This document shows positions 44,570 to 55,459 of a stretch of DNA of 64,000 bases, one piece after another (position 1 is the stretch's first letter; every line of letters begins with the position of its first letter). Position numbers and translations under genes: made by a program. The DNA comes from Bursaphelenchus xylophilus (Eukaryota > Nematoda > Chromadorea > Rhabditida > Aphelenchoididae): contig CAJFCV020000004.1 of NCBI GenBank assembly GCA_904066235.2, positions 10,726,001-10,790,000 on the forward strand. The letters are read 5' to 3'. A model generated the notes under the pieces. The model ran no database searches. It worked only from the letters and a program-made list of their open reading frames with translations, and was not told the origin of the DNA.

Positions 44570-47500
44570 TCACAGGTTCTTTCGGCCATTCTCTTTTTCT
44601 TTCTGGTCCTTTTCCTCTATAGAACTGGTCTCTTCATCTTCGTCCAGAGTGGCGAGATTTACCGCTGAAAAGATGAGGTAAGTGTTCGACGTGTAGGTAT
44701 CAGAGATAGCAGGCTGTCGGGAAAATAATGAGCACTCCAGACAGACTGATAAATATGAAGAAACAAGGGGAAATGTTTTCTAATCGTACCATATGGCGGT
44801 CACGTTAAAACTGCGTTCATTTGCAGCTGTTTTTTGTAGTTTTTCAATTTTTTTGAAGCTTTTAGCAAGCTCGTATCAGCTATTTTTGCACCGAAAAACA
44901 TTAGCAAAGTAATCGCAAAGTAACCGCGCCAGTACTCACGGCGCGATTTTTAGCGTGAACCGGGGGTGAGGATCCGCCGCAAAATAAACGCCTACCTCCG
45001 GCAGTCGTCCCTCGTCGCTCTTTTAGTCGTTTTATGTCGTCCTCCGTGAGCTGAACGCCGGCTTTCTCCAAGTCTTCAACTGTCGGTTGCACGGACGAAG
45101 AATATGTTCGACTTAGCCTGAAAATGGAAAAAAACTTTGAATCTTTTTTACGAAAAGTGTTTTTAAACCATATAAAAATTATTTATAAGGTGACGAAACC
45201 TTATAATAAATAAATTTATTTTACCCCCTTACCTCCTCTGTACTTGCTGCTTCAAGTTGCGCAGGCCCTGGTTGACGCTCGAGATGCTGCTCTTCCGATG
45301 GTCGGGGTTCGCTTCGTCCACCACCAATTCGGAGGCGGACCCGATTAGAGGATGCACCTCGACCTTGCCGCTAGTCACGTCTAGCGCGCGATCGCCGCTT
45401 CCGAACATGTCGCGGATTTGAACTGGTACGCACTTTCGACAGTCGTCCACAATGGCGAGACCAATCTGAAAAATGTTGGGAGGTGGGATAAATTTTTAAA
45501 ATATAAAATACCAAAGGAATTGAAAACCGACTGCTTATTTTTACTGGACCGTTCGCATATCAGTCGGTCGGGAAAATAGCGGCGGCTAGTCGCGACAAAA
45601 TGTCTCGCCTCGCCGCTATCGCGCACCAAATCCCCAGCCGCGGCTTTCCGTCGCAAAGGGATGATGCCCGATTCCATAGCGCGACGATGCCGTTATTTTC
45701 CTGACAGACAGATAGTCCAAACATGGCAGGGGAGCTGGGCCGTGCAAAAATTTTTTGGGCCAGGTCAGAGGCCAAAGAATTTTTCGGGCCCCTTGAGCCC
45801 AGCCTTTTATAGAAAAGAAAATTTCTTCAGTCGGGATGAAGAAGAAGAGTCGTTGATAAAATTGTAATTGAAGGTGGTAGATTGAGCCTGTTGGATATAC
45901 AGGTACTATATATGCCGGGCCGAAGGTCTCACGGGGCAGGCCCATTTTGCCATGCCTGTTGAAGTCGCTGGAGCGATCTTTGGCGTTTTTATTACAGTGT
46001 AAACTGTGAGGCGGAACGACCGAACTTTGAGCCCGATTCCCCCGGAATCATGATTTATTATTCAAATTTGATTGTACTTTTCTACGTGGGATCTCCCTAT
46101 ATAAGGACCGCTTTTCACTCAGTAAATCACTTGAACTCGAGCTTCTCGTCTTATCGTGTGGTTGCCCGGGCCTCTCGACATAAACATTTCACTGTGCAGA
46201 AAAACTCGGGATGCCAGTGACAGCCCAAAAAAGCCTGTTGCACGGTGCAAGAAACAATAGATTACACAGTAAAAAGTGAAGTTTTGTTTTTGCACAGTGC
46301 ATGTCGTCAAAATCACTCCAGCGACTTCACGGACGGACTAGTAAAAAATCAGTAACCTAAGGTTTGTTTAGAGCATAAAAAACTTACAGCCAAGTTTCTG
46401 TCGATGATGAAATTTGTTTCAAAGTCGTCGTCGTCCTCTCTAAAAAGCAAAAATAATATTTTTTTTTTAGCAAAAATAATATATTTTGTTTTCTCGCTAA
46501 ACCCTCACCCCAACGGATTCAACAACGCCTCAGCCACCTTCAGCCATCCCATGCAGAAGAAGAATTGCAGCGCCGTCATAATCGGGATCACATTTTGGAC
46601 GATCACGTACCATTCAGTGCTGAAGTCGGGCCTTGTTGTGTACTGCCTCGAAAACAGACAGATGATAAAGTAGACGCGCACGGCGAGAAATACGACTTGC
46701 GGATAGGCCAGCGGAACGGGTACCCAGTCGTAGTTCGTGAGCTGTTGCAAGTTTTCGCGGAAGGTTCGGAGCTCCTCAACAACGGAGTGACAGAACAAAT
46801 CGCATGGGAAGTTTTGCTTCTCTCGCTGTTCCCGCACCAAATGATAGCACCAGTTGATTGGGACCCAATAGCGCGCGAAGCCATTGTCCAGACGGCGGAA
46901 GTTCTCCAGTTCGGATTTGTTTATAAAACCTGAAACAAAATTTAGTAATTTTTGTGTGTGTTATCCTGTCGGGAAAATAATGAGCACTCTGTCGCATCGA
47001 AAATCGCAACGCCGCCGGGAAAATGAATTGCGTCGCGGCCAAATCAAATTGCTTTTCACTTCAGCGGCACTATCGGCGCAGCGACAATGTTCTCATTATT
47101 TTCCCGACGGACTGACAAGGGAAATCACATTTTCCGGAAACGGACTTTGGAACGGGACTTAGTAGGTTTGAAACGTGAAGCGTCTGCGACCATAAAACTG
47201 ATTCCCTCGGCCACCACTGCAGATGAAACAAGCTGTTTCTTTCGAGGAGGCGATACCCTCATTTCGGCTAAACTTTCCGGTCGCACGCCACGGTCATTTT
47301 CAACCGAAAAACACTGGTTTCGGGGTAGGAATGCCCCTACTTCAGATGGTCGTAGCGACCTTAGTTTTCACTTTAAAATCTTGATATTTTATAGACAAAA
47401 ATTAATGGCGCTTAAAAATACGGATTCCAAAAACGAAGTCCCTGTGCCGCCTCCGCCGGAGGTTATAGCCTCCGACTTTCCAGGGCTTACCTGCTTCCAC

Positions 47501-48405
47501 AATGGCTTCATAGGTCGGAAATCGCTTCCTCACCGGCACCGCAATATCTCTAAGCACCAAGATCTGAGACAAGCACATGTATCGGATGATGTTCCTTCGC
47601 ACCGTCTTGTGATACGGATCCTCGCCGTCCATGTACGTGGCCAATCGCAACGCCGCGTTGTCGATGAAACCAATGTTGTGGAAGATGTGTTTCCATCGAT
47701 CCACAACTATCGTCACAAAGAAACTAGAGTTAGAGTGTGACGTTTATAGGGACGTACAAGAGTGTGTGAGCAGTGAAAAGAAGAGAGAAGTCAACTTACC
47801 CAAGCATAAATTGAAGAGGAATCCAATCCAGTTGCTTGTCGAATTTCTGAGTCATTTCGAGGATACTACTGCAACAAAAAGGGTTGATTAAACATGTATC
47901 AGTCTGTCGGGAAAATAATGAGCACAAATTGAAATTTAGTGCCGCCGAAAAAGAATGGTGTCGCGGCAAAATCAAGTCTCTCCTCACTTCAGCGACACGG
48001 TTGGCCCAGCGGCATTGTGCACGTTATTTTCCAGACAGGCTGATAATTTTCAGTCTGTCGGCGTAGCCTGTAATTTTTCCACAAAAAATCGGTTCCTTTC
48101 CGCGCAAAACTTTCAACTTGATTTTGCCGCGACGCAATTCATTTTCTCGGCGGCGATGCTATTTTCGATGCAACAAAGTGCTCATTATTTTCCTGACAGA
48201 CTTATATTGAACCTTTGTTCCCAACTCACAATCTATTGTCCTTTTCGAAGATCCTGATGAACCCGTAGCACACGTAATAGCCGATGATCCACCAACAAAA
48301 CTCGCTGAGCACATTCTTCCAGATCGAGCCCTTCCATCGGAACATCAACTTGAGAAAGGTCCATGACCTCGACGATGACACATCCAGGTTGTACGAGACC
48401 GTCAT
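44570..48405 (-). CDS. Bestrophin-family chloride channel
   Basis: Complete minus-strand gene of eight exons: 48405-48230, 47868-47800, 47723-47491, 46929-46509, 46439-46388, 45465-45233, 45117-44996 and 44664-44570. Phases match at every junction and the total is 466 residues. Bestrophins are pentameric calcium-gated anion channels of the plasma membrane. Family hallmarks are direct: the N-terminal RWKGSIWK (residues 23-30), the pore-neck stretch IPLQFMLGFF with I75, F79 and F83, YDWVPVPLAYPQVV before helix 3 (226-239), QFFFCMGWLKVAEALLNP (281-298), and the acidic calcium clasp GEDDDDFE (300-307) followed by IIDRN. The C-terminal 120 residues are hydrophilic and poorly conserved, as usual. 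Introns 1, 3 and 5 carry CAGTCTGTCGGG palindromes. The start was chosen because MTVSYNLDV is the typical nematode bestrophin beginning. Which numbered nematode paralogue it is cannot be told. The family assignment is near certain. Confidence 0.97.
44711..44749. repeat. 39-bp deletion derivative of the CAGTCTGTCGGG palindrome
   Basis: CAGGCTGTCGGGAAAATAAT is followed, after only GAGCACTC, by the terminal CAGACAGACTG. It lies in the last bestrophin intron. Confidence 0.7.
45561..45711. repeat. CAGTCTGTCGGG palindrome in bestrophin intron 5
   Basis: CAGTCGGTCGGGAAAATAGC to ATTTTCCTGACAGACAG. Confidence 0.75.
45959..46340. repeat. TGCACAGTGCA-family repeat split by the solo LTR
   Basis: Left TTGAAGTCGCTGGAGCGATC, right TCCAGCGACTTCACGGACGG; the LTR and its duplication occupy 46000-46185. 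Confidence 0.75.
46005..46180 (+). mobile_element. Solo LTR with TAAAC target duplication
   Basis: The element starts TGTGAGGCGGAACGACC and ends CTCTCGACA, so it has TG...CA termini. It is flanked by a perfect 5-bp duplication TAAAC (46000-46004 and 46181-46185). It contains a TATATAA box near 46099 followed by AGTAAA about 30 bases on, as expected for promoter and polyadenylation sites in an LTR. It interrupts a TGCACAGTGCA-family repeat. No internal retrotransposon region remains. At 176 bp it is a short LTR; the 5-bp duplication is usual for Gypsy and Bel/Pao elements. Confidence 0.8.
46965..47114. repeat. CAGTCTGTCGGG palindrome in bestrophin intron 3
   Basis: CCTGTCGGGAAAATAATGAG to TTTTCCCGACGGACTG. 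Confidence 0.8.
47900..48042. repeat. CAGTCTGTCGGG palindrome in bestrophin intron 1
   Basis: CAGTCTGTCGGGAAAATAAT to TTTTCCAGACAGGCTG; arms shortened. Confidence 0.75.
48051..48206. repeat. Second CAGTCTGTCGGG palindrome in bestrophin intron 1, chimeric
   Basis: CAGTCTGTCGGCGTAGCCTG left; a foreign 50-bp piece (AATTTTTCCACAAAAAATCG) of CAAGG-family type; the right half is normal, ending CCTGACAGACTT. Confidence 0.65.
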
Positions 48406-48883
48406 GATACATGTATGTTGGTGTGCTTACTGAAAGAAGTGTGAATAAAAAAAAGAAGAAACTGTGATTTCGTCGTTTTTTATGGTTCGCAAACAAGCGA
48501 TGTGCAATTGCTCAAGTTTGCCTGCAGTTAGACAAAAGGGCGTTTGTGGGAGGGTTCGAGAAACTGTTTATGGTTTTTGTAAGAAAAGGGATGACTTTTT
48601 TGTTGAGGATTTTAATGGACTTGAGGACGAACGGTATATGTTTCGTGTTAAGTCCTGGACTCTAGGCCTCAACAATCATGGATTTGCCGCAGAGACTCAA
48701 AAAAAGCCAACGGGAAATATCTGTATGTTTCTGACGAAATTCTCGGCAGTCTCTGAGGATCAGGAGAAGTCTTTGAAAATCCTCTCAAAACCCAAGCTTA
48801 CACTCAAGTTCATGTTCGGGATATATGTAGAAAACCCTACGTTGAAGTTCAGGTCCAAAGTTTCGACGCTGCGGACAAACTAT
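48406..48883. other. Bestrophin 5' flank; no gene supported
   Basis: An open frame of 150 codons (48464-48916) runs away from the bestrophin start but ends inside a palindrome and has no recognised domain. It probably includes the bestrophin promoter. Confidence 0.35.
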
Positions 48884-48943
48884 CAGTCTGTCGGGAAAAT
48901 AATCGCAGCAAAATGATTCGCCTCGCGAAAAAAGGGCCCAGTT

Positions 48944-50551
48944 TAGAGGTGGCAATCGGGCCGGGCCGGGCCGATTTTTGCGGTCCGGCCCGCGGGCCGA
49001 AGCGATCAGGCCGGCCCAGGGCTTTTTCAAACTTGCTCAGGCCCGGCCCGGCCCGATGAAAGCCCAGGCCGGCCCGGCCTGGTTTGGCCCGCTAATACAG
49101 GGTGTCCAGAGAAATTCCGCGGAAAGTGTTTGCCGATTTCTCGGCGCTTAGGCAACATATCCAAAAAATTCTTTTTGTATTAGAAATAAGACTATGGGCG
49201 GTTTTTTGTCTGAAAAAGTTTTTTTGTCCGCCGACGCGGAACATACTGTATTCGGCGGAGACTTTTGGTAGCTTTTTTGGTTATCACACCAATCTTAAAA
49301 GCTTCAGTACGATTTCTGATGGTTGAAAACAGTATGTCATCTTATTTTTATGTTTATCAAACGTTCGGCAATGGAATGGCGAGCTTTCCGTATCGGCGGA
49401 GGCCACAACTCAGCTTCGGATAGGAGATGTCCCAAACATTATGTGGCTAGCATTCTTTGCTGATCCCATATGCTCTCCAAAATTTCGTCGCCAAGCCTTG
49501 GCAGCAGCTTAGCCATCGGTAAACGACTTGGTGTACCAGAAAACAACAAAATATTTTTTGTTTTAACTTCTCTTTGCCCCGCTGTTTCGAACCTCCGCAC
49601 GGTGCGGTCGGACTTTATCGCTGTTGACGCAACTACACAGTGCGGTGCGGTCGCTAAATGCGATTGCATAGCGTTGTCGTCGGTCCCCTGATTCTTTGTG
49701 GAAAAAAGTTGAAGGCTCTCCGATAGTTTCAGGATCATAGTAAAGCGCTTAAGATTGGTGTGGTGACCAAAAAAGCTGCCAAAAGTCTCCGCCGAATACA
49801 GTATGTTCCGCGTCGGCGGACAAAAAAACTTTTTTAGACAAAAAACCGCCCATAGTCTTCTTTCTAATGCAAAAAGAATTTTTTGGATATCTTGCCTAAG
49901 CGCCGAGAAATCGGCAAACACTTTCCGCGGAATTTCTCTGGGCACCCTGTACAGAAAAGTTGGATAAAAGTCTTTGCACTTTCTACTGGAAGTTCTTATG
50001 ATTTCCGGAAGGTTTTTACGTGTGTCTGCGTGAAATTAAAAAGTCTAGTCGAATGACTGGAACATCCGCAGAGGTAGCTAAAACCTAGCCAAAAAGTTGG
50101 ATTGTGTTGAATTTTTTAATCCTATAGGAAATTAGCTATATAAAAGTATGGACGTTATAAGGTACATCTTTAACGAAAAACTGTTTAAACACTTTCATTT
50201 ACATCAAGGAATCAAAATTACAGTGAAATCTTTAAATTTATCATAAAAAAATTCGAAGATTTTTGCCCGACCCTTGCATACATATTTGGGTGGGATTTTA
50301 CATATACATAATAAGTTACATATACAAATACATAATTTTAAAAGGTAGTAAAACAGCGTATAAGTCAAAAAAGGTTTAATCTAATTTCCATCCATTCTAC
50401 AAAGCATTTGTGCTTTATTTTGCTGGTTTAGCATTAAAAATTTTTTACTTATCTACCTTCCGGGCCGGGCCGGGCCGAAAGTGTCGGCCCGGCCCGGCCC
50501 AATCACCGGGCCCGGCCGGGCCGGGCCGGCCGAGCCCGATTGCCACCTCTA
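48944..50551. mobile_element. 1.6-kb GC-rich-ended element with an 8-bp duplication
   Basis: The termini TAGAGGTGGCAATCGGGCC and reverse complement are followed by repeated GGCCCGGCC tracts. A perfect 8-bp duplication GCCCAGTT flanks it (48936-48943 and 50552-50559), suggesting a hAT-type non-autonomous element. It carries the 852-bp element at 49098-49949 and is itself inside a CAGTCTGTCGGG palindrome (48884-48943 and 50560-50605). Confidence 0.85.
49098..49949. mobile_element. 852-bp element, CAGGGTGTCCAGAG ends, copy 2
   Basis: Terminal inverted repeats start CAGGGTGTCCAGAGAAATTC and are flanked by TA on each side (49096-49097, 49950-49951). The inverted arms are about 230 bp. It is nearly identical to 25698-26549 and exactly the same length, which implies recent activity. 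A minus-strand open frame of 168 codons (49945-49439) lies mostly within it. Confidence 0.85.
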
Positions 50552-50605
50552 GCCCAGTTACGCAACAAATCTCCAGCTGCAGCTAGCGATCGCAAAGCGA
50601 CGGCT

Positions 50606-50735
50606 TGCTTTCTCGGGGTGCGCTCGCAGAAAAGTGCATGTCGCTAGTGTAAAAACGGAAAGTTGCAGTGGCGCGAAAAAACACACACCGATTAAAATTC
50701 TACGGACTTTGTGGCAAAAGTAGTAAAATTCAACT
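50606..50735. repeat. ACTAGTCGCGCC-type right part
   Basis: AAAAGTGCATGTCGCTAGTG matches 18945-18965, and it ends ACTTTGTGGCAAAAGTAGTA. Confidence 0.5.
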
Positions 50736-51661
50736 CAAACCCATATTTTTTTCAAGTATCCAAAAAATTAAGTGAACCGACTACAATCTTTATCACACAT
50801 TGCATAGCTAGCAGTGGACATAAAGATGCTAAGTAAAGCCCACAAAAACGTACAAAACCCCTCAACGAACAAACCAAATTCCAAACCGAACGGGTTAAAT
50901 AGACTCCGCAAAAAGTGAGCGTGTTTTCATCGGCAAGAGTTCAACGAATTGTCTTTTGATCTGTAAAGATTTGCATATTTTATCAAAGGTTTTCGCTTAG
51001 TTCAAATTCCAGGCCCAAATAACAAAAGTCTGGAGATCAAGAACCCATTGATTATCACGAGTAGGATCGTTGAACTCTGTGTTCAGGGAAACCCCAGGGA
51101 AATTTAGAATCTTAGGATTTTTCAAACAGGCGGGCATACACTAGCGTGCGAGTTGTTTTACATTGCCAAACTAGACTTCTGTACAATAAAAATTTATAAG
51201 GAACAATTTTTGAGGTGTAAGTGGTCAATTTTTGGCCAAAATAAAAGAAAGGTTCAGAAATCATTTTTTGTGAAAACAAGCAGCCGTAACTATCAAAGCT
51301 GCGGATGAATTCAATAGATGCATTCACTTATCGGTAGCAGGGGGTTGTCAATGCAAAATTGCACAAAGGGTGAGCAAAATGCAAAGAAAATATGAGCGTC
51401 GCACTTGAAACACTTCCCTTTTTTCTTTTTTATCGGTCCTTCAGGAAAATATGGAACACTCTGTCCTCGGCGCAACATTTTGCTCATTATTTTCCCGACA
51501 AGTTGTTTGCAGTCTCTCTTTAGGTACCCGTCGAAAATCCGCGAGCAAGAAAAATCGACCATTAAAAAGCAAGTAGGAAAAATCGACCACAAAAAGCACG
51601 TAGGAAAAAATCGACACTTAATTCTACAAAATCTCCCGAGACTTGTATGAAAAGGCACCTA
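50736..51661. other. No gene supported
   Basis: CAAGG-family fragments near 51360-51420 and a degraded CAGTCTGTCGGG copy at 51434-51502. A short duplicated motif AGGAAAAATCGACCA occurs near 51570-51600. Confidence 0.35.
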
Positions 51662-51914
51662 CAATGGAGGACCTGATCCAGTGGCAAAAAACGTACCATT
51701 TTGCATCCAGGAAGTGTCAAAAAATGTGGCAAAATGCCTCCCTCTCCAACTAAAAAACTTCGTTTTGAAAGGCGTGCCTTTTTCCTCAAAAAAGGGCGGG
51801 CGCGCTTTTTTGAAATCTGAGTTTTTTTCATTTGGAGAGGGACACATTTTGCCACATTTTTGATACCCCGGATGCAAAATGATACGTGGTTTGCCACTGG
51901 ATCAGATCTCACTG
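51662..51914. repeat. CAGTGGGGACCTGATCC-type palindrome
   Basis: Left GAGGACCTGATCCAGTGGC; right GGATCAGATCTCACTG; family interior with GGCGGGCGCGCTTTTTTG. Confidence 0.7.
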
Positions 51915-52519
51915 TAGTTGATAATAACTTTTAGTACAGTGGCTGTAACGAACGATCAAGTGAAGCCAGACAATCGAGACGATCGAGTACGAACAATAGA
52001 CGCCTCCTCAAACACTTTAGCAACCTGACATTTATGTGACATTTAGGCTCTATTGAGGCTTTGTCTGCATTAATGAGACACAAGGAGCTTCACTATCAAA
52101 GACTTCTATTGGAGTTCGGAAACTCACTTCTTGAAAGCACAATAAAGTTACTTATTGTACATCGAATTTTAAACAGAAAAAGTACCGGCTTGAATTTTTG
52201 CGCTTTTATTGGCTTATATAGCACATGGGAAGTACCCCAAGTGCGTCACGCAGATTTTGCTGCAACGTGGCACAAATTCAGACGTTTTTTTGTACGATAC
52301 ATACATGCGAGATGTTTAGCTCGGGCTATGCAGGAACAACCGAGATTTTTAGGCCGAAAGTTGGGAAAAATGTTGAACTTTTTTGCGATTATGACGTATA
52401 TTTTCATTGCCTATTCTTACCGTAGAGGGCAAGTTTCCAAAAAAAAGTATTTTTTTTCTGCAAGAGAACATGCTAAATACGGAGAGTCGGCCAGACAAAA
52501 ATGAGGGTTTTATGCTACC

Positions 52520-52592
52520 AGTCTGTCGGGAAAATAACATTTTAATGTCATTTCAGCCGAGACAAAATGTTCATTATTTTCCCGACAGACTG
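52520..52592. repeat. Short 73-bp CAGTCTGTCGGG palindrome
   Basis: CAGTCTGTCGGGAAAATAAC to TTTTCCCGACAGACTG with a strongly shortened interior; a further left-end fragment begins at 52597. Confidence 0.75.
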
Positions 52593-52713
52593 ATGTGAGT
52601 CTGTCGGGAAAATAATAAGGATTCAAAAAAAGCAAAATGTCTCGCATTCAGATTACAAGAAGCTTCTCTAGAGACTACAAACCCCATATCCCACACAAAT
52701 GGCCTTACTCACC

Positions 52714-52810
52714 AACAAAACGGTCGTTAAAAACAACGGCTGACCTCACCACCCTCAACTCATACAATGCGACGTCATTGCACCCAACCTCTTGCATAAA
52801 CACCTAGGCA
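52714..52810 (-). CDS. Possible single coding exon
   Basis: On the minus strand a frame MQEVGCNDVALYELRVV then RSAVVFNDRFV runs into a consensus donor GTGAGTAAG at about 52714. Codon texture is plausible for a first exon, but I cannot find a convincing following exon on the minus strand. No family is recognised. Confidence 0.2.
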
Positions 52811-52939
52811 GAAAATAAATTAGCTGTCCTTGGAGATTCCGGACAAAGTCGGGGCATTTTGCATGCTGGGAATCGGAGAAAAAGAGCGATGTTCCACCGC
52901 GGAATTGAAAATCAGATGGTAGCAATAAATTAACGGGGA

Positions 52940-53370
52940 GCATCTTTGATCCAGCGATTGGGTACTTTGGAGAAAAAGGTACCCAGGCAAAGACGATATC
53001 TGGACGAACAGGGCATCTGGGCAAAGAGGGCACTTTGAAAAAAAAGACAGTATGGTAAGGGGGGAGCAAGGCGGACTTTTTGAACATATCTCTGTGCCCT
53101 GGAGAAAACGTAAACATTTATCAGCAATATTCATGTTTTGAGGTAAGACGCTTTGTCAAAAAGTGGTTCTTTATGTCCCCTTTTATTCATAATTCTAAAA
53201 AAAGTCGACCGACTTACCATATCATTTTTTTGGAAAATCAAAAAAATACGTTCTTGAAAAATCCGCCTTGGTCCCCCTTACCATATCACTTTTTCCTCAT
53301 GATTCCCTCTTTGCCCAAATGAGGGCATATGTGAGCACTTTGCCCAGGTTCCTTCTTCACAAGGTGCCCT
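52940..53370. repeat. Inverted repeat with TGGTAAGGGGG core
   Basis: AGTATGGTAAGGGGGGAGCA at 53047 mirrors TTGGTCCCCCTTACCATATC near 53270. Outer motifs GGGCAAAGAGGGCACTTTG and CCCTCTTTGCCCAAATGAGG also pair. Confidence 0.55.
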
Positions 53371-54224
53371 TTTCGTTAGGTCTATTCGTGCCAAACCTAG
53401 TATGCAAATTTCGTAAAATAACAGTCTTGAATGATGTTTTGGTTATGCAAAGGTGTGAATCAAGGTTATGTAGAAAAGCGCAAAAGCAATAGTCTCATGA
53501 ATGAGCCGATGATTCACTCAATTTTTAGCAATTTTCCTTAATATCTGTCGGGAAAATAATGTGGATTTAGTCTTGAGAATTTTTTTACGTAAACCGCTCA
53601 GATCCGCTAGTTTTTTTTTTACAAAATCTTTTTCCAAATGGCACAAAGAACGCGATCGAAAGATACCGAACTCACCCCTAAAGTTCAGGTTGTTCTCAAA
53701 ATAAAAGTATAGAACAACAACAAAATTAGCGCCCATTTTTGTCAGATTCACTTGAGAAGGGAACCTTTTTTTTGCAACAGGTTGAAGGTCACTTAAAGAA
53801 CGTGGGCTACGGCGCATTTCCGGGTAATTTGAATTAAAACTCCTTTTACCTTTCCTATTAGCGTCTTTCTTTTTAAACTTGCTCTTCCCCACGTATTTAC
53901 AGGAGGAAATGCGAAAATTGGGAAAAATTTTGAATAATTTTCTGCGTTTTGCAGAAACCCAAGGGATTTTTAAATGAGACTTCTTTGTGAATGTTGGAAT
54001 GAAGAGTTTTACGCCTATTTCTACCATAGATAGAAGTAATCTTTCTACAAAAAATCTATTCTTTCACCACGAAGCTGGAGAAAATATGGGCAAAAACTAT
54101 TTTCTCTCTGACTGTTTTCCGCGTTTTTCTCTCTCTCTCTCTCAGCCCCAAATGGCCTAGACAACTCCCGTGTTGAAGCCGAGACGAAATAGGTATGGCC
54201 AACCCGCCTTCGGTGCCGGCGTCG

Positions 54225-54332
54225 GCCGAAAAAGCCAATTGCACGGTGCAAAAAGCAAAGAATTACAATTGCACAGTGCAAACTGAACTTTTGTTTTCAC
54301 ACACTGCATGTTGAGGAAATTGCGACTTTATC
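54225..54332. repeat. TGCACAGTGCA-family right half
   Basis: CAATTGCACGGTGCAAAAAG, TTGCACAGTGCAAACTG and CACACTGCATGTTGAGG; it runs directly into a palindrome. Confidence 0.55.
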
Positions 54333-54469
54333 AATGTCGGGAAAATATTGAGCACTCTTTCGCAGCGAAAACCGCATCGCCGCCGAGAAAATGAATTGGG
54401 CCGCGGGAAAATCAAGATGCTTTTCACTTTCAGTCGGAAATTGTGCTCATTATTTTCCCGACAGATTGT
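54333..54469. repeat. CAGTCTGTCGGG palindrome
   Basis: AATGTCGGGAAAATATTGAG to TTTTCCCGACAGATTG. Confidence 0.7.
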
Positions 54470-54649
54470 TAACGGTCCCCCTTTATCTTTAAAAATCTGC
54501 AAGCAATAAAAATCGAGCATGGGCTGACTCCGGCCAGGCACAAAAATCCCGGCCATGGAGCCTAGGAGACATGTCCAATGTAGCCTGTTCCCGACGTATG
54601 TAAAAATCCAAAAATCGCACACTGGGTACTTCCCTTGTTAGGCATTAAA

Positions 54650-55312
54650 GTCAGTTATATAAATAATACAAATACCAATTCATTAAATAAAAATTTAAAA
54701 AAGATATATAAAAAAGACGTCAAATCGGAACATCAAAATGCTAAATGACCAAATAAATTCGGATTTTTATACCACGAATTTTTAAAGATTCAATTTGTTT
54801 TCGCAATCAAGACATTCAGCCCGTAAAATATGCGATTTGCGGAGCCCGCAAACATTATAATCGATACATGTTTGGATTGCTCCATGCTTTCCCATTTATA
54901 ATATTCGAAATTTTATTATATGATGGCGGCTTTGAATGTGATTATTTGAGTCCGTAAACATTATCAGCGACAGAGAGGAGAGCGGGTTGACACGCTGATT
55001 CAACGCGTTTTATGAGAGGTGATCTATGGCTGGGGATGGGTTTCTAACGGAATATGAATGACGTCATCATGCATACGGCGGCCGGATTACTGTATTCGTC
55101 TTCGTCGTTTCGTAGAGTAGGCTACGTTCGATTCCTGGAAGCTTTGTGGAGCTCCCGCTAAAACTCCAAAGTTTTAGCGGAGGGCTCAAAAGCTCTCGTC
55201 AAGAGAGATCAAGCAAAATGAAGAGAGAGAGATGAGAGACTTCAATTGATGGTTACTTTGACCTGCGCTTTCCAGAAACAGCAGCTGTGTTAAACGATCT
55301 TTGTAGATGAAA
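54650..55312. other. No gene supported
   Basis: AT-rich to 54960, then mixed sequence with a possible CAAGG-family piece near 55255-55310. Confidence 0.35.
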
Positions 55313-55314
55313 AA

Positions 55315-55459
55315 AGTCTGTCGGGAAGTTAATGCGGCAATGTCGCTGCGCCGATTGTGTCGCTGAAGTAAAAAGCAATTTGATTTTGCCGATTCATTCT
55401 CTCGGCAGCGATGCGATTTTTGATGCAACAGAGCGCTTATTATTTTCTCGACAGACTGA
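55315..55459. repeat. CAGTCTGTCGGG palindrome
   Basis: AGTCTGTCGGGAAGTTAATG to ATTTTCTCGACAGACTG. Confidence 0.7.

Larger units (their letters stand above)
48884..50605. repeat. CAGTCTGTCGGG palindrome split by the 48944-50551 element
   Basis: The left end is at 48884-48943; the continuation from 50560 (ACGCAACAAATCTCCAGCTG) matches the subtype interior. Confidence 0.7.
52224..54643. repeat. Composite CAAGG-type region
   Basis: It opens with GGGAAGTACCCCAAGTGCGT and closes with GGGTACTTCCCTTG near 54640. In between are several other repeats (52520-52592, 52830-53400, 54333-54469), so it is probably one element enlarged by insertions. Confidence 0.4.

Noticed and set aside
47087..47740. 217-codon plus-strand frame
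   Set aside because: It is antisense to bestrophin exon 3 and intron 3 and begins in a palindrome.
49439..49945. 168-codon frame as a definite gene
   Set aside because: It lies in a non-autonomous palindromic element; kept only as a question, because both copies are recent and identity alone can explain the open frame.
54650..55312. Spliced leader or 5S RNA gene in the intergenic AT-rich region
   Set aside because: No spliced-leader sequence or 5S internal promoter pattern was seen here or elsewhere in the window.
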